Of a stretch of 46,755 bases of DNA, positions 45,418 to 46,755 are shown piece after piece (position 1 is the stretch's first letter; each line of letters begins with the position of its first letter). Position numbers and translations under genes: made by a program. Under the pieces are notes generated by a model that searched no databases, was not told the origin of the DNA, and was given only the letters and a program-made list of their open reading frames with translations. The DNA lies in IMG/VR virus record IMGVR_UViG_3300005337_000025, positions 1-46,755 of that record. The stretch is one strand, 5' to 3'. Source of the stretch: a virus.

Positions 45418-45892
45418 CGTCAATAAGGTCATCATCGTCGGAAACCTCGGACAGGACCCGGACCTGAAGTACACCGCGGCTCAAAGAGCCGTGGTTAACA
45501 TGAGCATCGCTACAACCGAGGTATGGAAGGACAAGAGCGGAGTCAGACAGGAAAAGACGGAGTGGCACCGCGTCGTTGCATGGGGCGACACCGCCGAGAA
45601 CTGCAATAAGTACCTTGCCAAGGGACGCTCCGTTTACGTCGAGGGCAGGCTAGAGACGACGTCATATGACAAGGAGGGGCAGAAGCACTACACAACGAAG
45701 GTGATCGCTGACAAGGTGGTATTTCTTGGAAGCGGCCAGGGTGGTGGGAGAAGAGACGACGGACCCGGTGATAGCGATCGATACGCGGGGCAGCGTTCGT
45801 CGTCTCCGCCGCAACAGGAGCGGTCGCAGAGAGGGAGACAAGAAGAACTCGACCACATGCCCCCGCTCAGCGACGACGACATTCCGTTCTAG
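45410..45892 (+). CDS. ssb: Single-stranded DNA-binding protein, 160 aa
   Basis: A 160-residue SSB. The OB-fold is clear: [83 protein letters not shown] Gly/Arg/Ser/Gln-rich linker follows, and the acidic tip DDDIPF is intact, so it can recruit partners. The GTG at 45410 overlaps the RuvA-like stop by eight bases. It coats single-stranded DNA in phage replication. Confidence 0.9.
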   Translation: MGSVNKVIIVGNLGQDPDLKYTAAQRAVVNMSIATTEVWKDKSGVRQEKTEWHRVVAWGDTAENCNKYLAKGRSVYVEGRLETTSYDKEGQKHYTTKVIADKVVFLGSGQGGGRRDDGPGDSDRYAGQRSSSPPQQERSQRGRQEELDHMPPLSDDDIPF

Positions 45893-45919
45893 GGAAACGA
45901 CGGCTAACATAGGACGCAA

Positions 45920-46288
45920 ATGGACGACAATGCAGATGCGATAGCTAGGCTATTCCCGGCTGACTCGTACACAAAGGAACGCAGGTCGGGAGCGTCGATG
46001 ATGTTCGATGGACAGGCGTCGTACGATGAAGCGCAACGCTGGAAGAAGATGACACCGGAAATGGCCGACGCCGACGGATGGGAGCCGGCATCGAGGTATG
46101 AGCAGGAAAACGTTGGCAAGAGCGATGACGGAATAGTCGGCGGGCCGGGCTCGATATACATGCACCCATGGTCGGACATTCATCCGTCTGACTTTGAACG
46201 ACTTGACATCAACCACGATGATCCTCAGTACAGGGTCGGACCAGGCGGAACCTTGTACAGAAGGAAGAAACAGGCGAGACCAAGGTGA
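45920..46288 (+). CDS. Hypothetical protein, 122 aa
   Basis: A 122-residue soluble protein with a helical N-terminus (NADAIARLFPADSYTKERR) and a Gly/Pro-rich C-terminus (PGSIYMHPWSDIHPSDFERLDI, GPGGTLYRRKK). No family recognised. It is next to ssb and coupled to the following gene by GTGA. Confidence 0.55.
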   Translation: MDDNADAIARLFPADSYTKERRSGASMMFDGQASYDEAQRWKKMTPEMADADGWEPASRYEQENVGKSDDGIVGGPGSIYMHPWSDIHPSDFERLDINHDDPQYRVGPGGTLYRRKKQARPR

Positions 46289-46467
46289 ACAAAACAAAAA
46301 TAGCAAAACGTGACATTGAAGAATTCCCCACGGACGACAAGCGCATGAAAGAGGCGGGCATGAACCGCGCCGCGCGCCTGGCGATGAAGGCGCAACTGCG
46401 ACGTGGCGGGTCAAAGGTGGATGCACTGAAAGCCGCCCGATCGGCAAGCCTAAAAAGGCAACAATAA
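46285..46467 (+). CDS. Small basic protein, 60 aa
   Basis: A 60-residue basic helical protein starting at GTG (GTGA overlap with the preceding stop). It contains RAARLAMKAQLRRGGSKVDALKAARSASLKRQQ, likely an amphipathic nucleic-acid-binding helix. Family not recognised. Confidence 0.5.
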   Translation: MNKTKIAKRDIEEFPTDDKRMKEAGMNRAARLAMKAQLRRGGSKVDALKAARSASLKRQQ

Positions 46468-46468
46468 C

Positions 46469-46755
46469 ATGTACTTACGAGGAAGTGATAATTCTCCGGT
46501 TCCCGGGAGGAGGACTAGGTTTAAGGGAAAAGACGCCGACGTGTTCTCTAGATTTGCACGAAACGGGTCGATTGCGCTCGAATCTGCTGTTGACAACGAC
46601 GTGGCGCGCGAGTCAGCCAGGTTCGGAATATTTGACTACATGACAGTGTCGTTCATATCTCCGAGGTCGTATCGGGCATGGCTAAGGCGCCGAGGACTCG
46701 CGACGAGTGTCAATAGGCTAGGGCCAGAGCTTATGCACTCGCGCCACGAAGATCG
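46469..46755 (+). CDS. Partial ORF running off the window, 95+ aa
   Basis: An ATG at 46469 after AAAAAGGC opens a frame that continues without stop to the end of the window, at least 95 codons. The translation is basic and begins MYLRGSDNSPVPGRRTRF, with a central DYMTVSFISPRSYRAWLRRRG segment. It carries no recognisable motif. It is coupled by closeness to the previous gene and shows that the window is cut in the early region. Confidence 0.6.
   Translation, partial: MYLRGSDNSPVPGRRTRFKGKDADVFSRFARNGSIALESAVDNDVARESARFGIFDYMTVSFISPRSYRAWLRRRGLATSVNRLGPELMHSRHED

Noticed and set aside
1-46755. tRNA genes, integrase, insertion sequences, attachment sites
   Set aside because: I looked for tRNA-like cloverleaves, tyrosine/serine recombinase motifs and terminal inverted repeats with transposase frames and saw none that could be supported.

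Overview
The window is almost entirely the genome, or most of the genome, of a tailed double-stranded DNA bacteriophage. The evidence is a contiguous set of terminase, portal, scaffold, capsid, tail-hub, tailspike and lysis genes, plus a phage-style replication block. The portal, gp4-like tail factor and gp10-like tail hub, together with a run of large Ala/Gly/Gln-rich virion proteins, suggest a short-tailed (podovirus, P22-like) particle. Lipoprotein boxes and Sec signal peptides argue for a Gram-negative host, but the host cannot be named from the sequence. The DNA is GC-rich. I see no integrase, no clear CI-type repressor, no tRNA gene, no CRISPR array and no insertion sequence. The last gene runs off the right edge, so the window is probably not closed.

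Layout. (1) Bases 1-1575 hold a promoter/hairpin region, a minus-strand DUF932 gene and a divergent regulatory gap. (2) Bases 1576-4463, plus strand, hold nine small, mostly unrecognised and translationally coupled genes, including a small Cys-rich lipoprotein and several zinc-ribbon-like proteins; this looks like an accessory or host-takeover cluster. (3) Bases 4460-37841, minus strand, hold the late region. Read in its direction of transcription it runs: HTH protein, small genes, VRR-NUC nuclease, large terminase, portal, GroES-like protein, scaffold, possible Acb2-like protein, major capsid protein, beta-helix fibres, alpha/alpha-barrel protein, gp4-like factor, tailspike, gp10-like hub, internal virion proteins, a four-gene set of exported or lipidated fibre-like proteins, gp88-like protein, membrane protein, HExxE protein and lysozyme. 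(4) Bases 37842-37963 are a divergent control region with a perfect palindrome, a start-stop minigene and a strong hairpin. (5) Bases 37964 to the end, plus strand, hold the early/replication region: MazG-like, ParB-like, zinc proteins, DUF3307 membrane protein, a replication initiator-like gene with inverted repeats in front of and inside it, a helicase-loader-like gene, a stand-alone DnaA domain IV protein, a short RuvA-like protein, SSB and small genes.

Most genes are coupled by ATGA, GTGA, TGATG or TAATG junctions, and these junctions fixed many of the starts chosen here, including GTG starts. The most unusual points are the tail-fibre-like proteins that carry bacterial export signals (8186-12344), the replication module that pairs a DnaA-DNA-binding-domain protein and RuvA with six CGTTACG sites in dyads, the possible anti-CBASS/anti-Thoeris hairpin protein (28566-28853), and the AUG-UAG start-stop element in the early leader.
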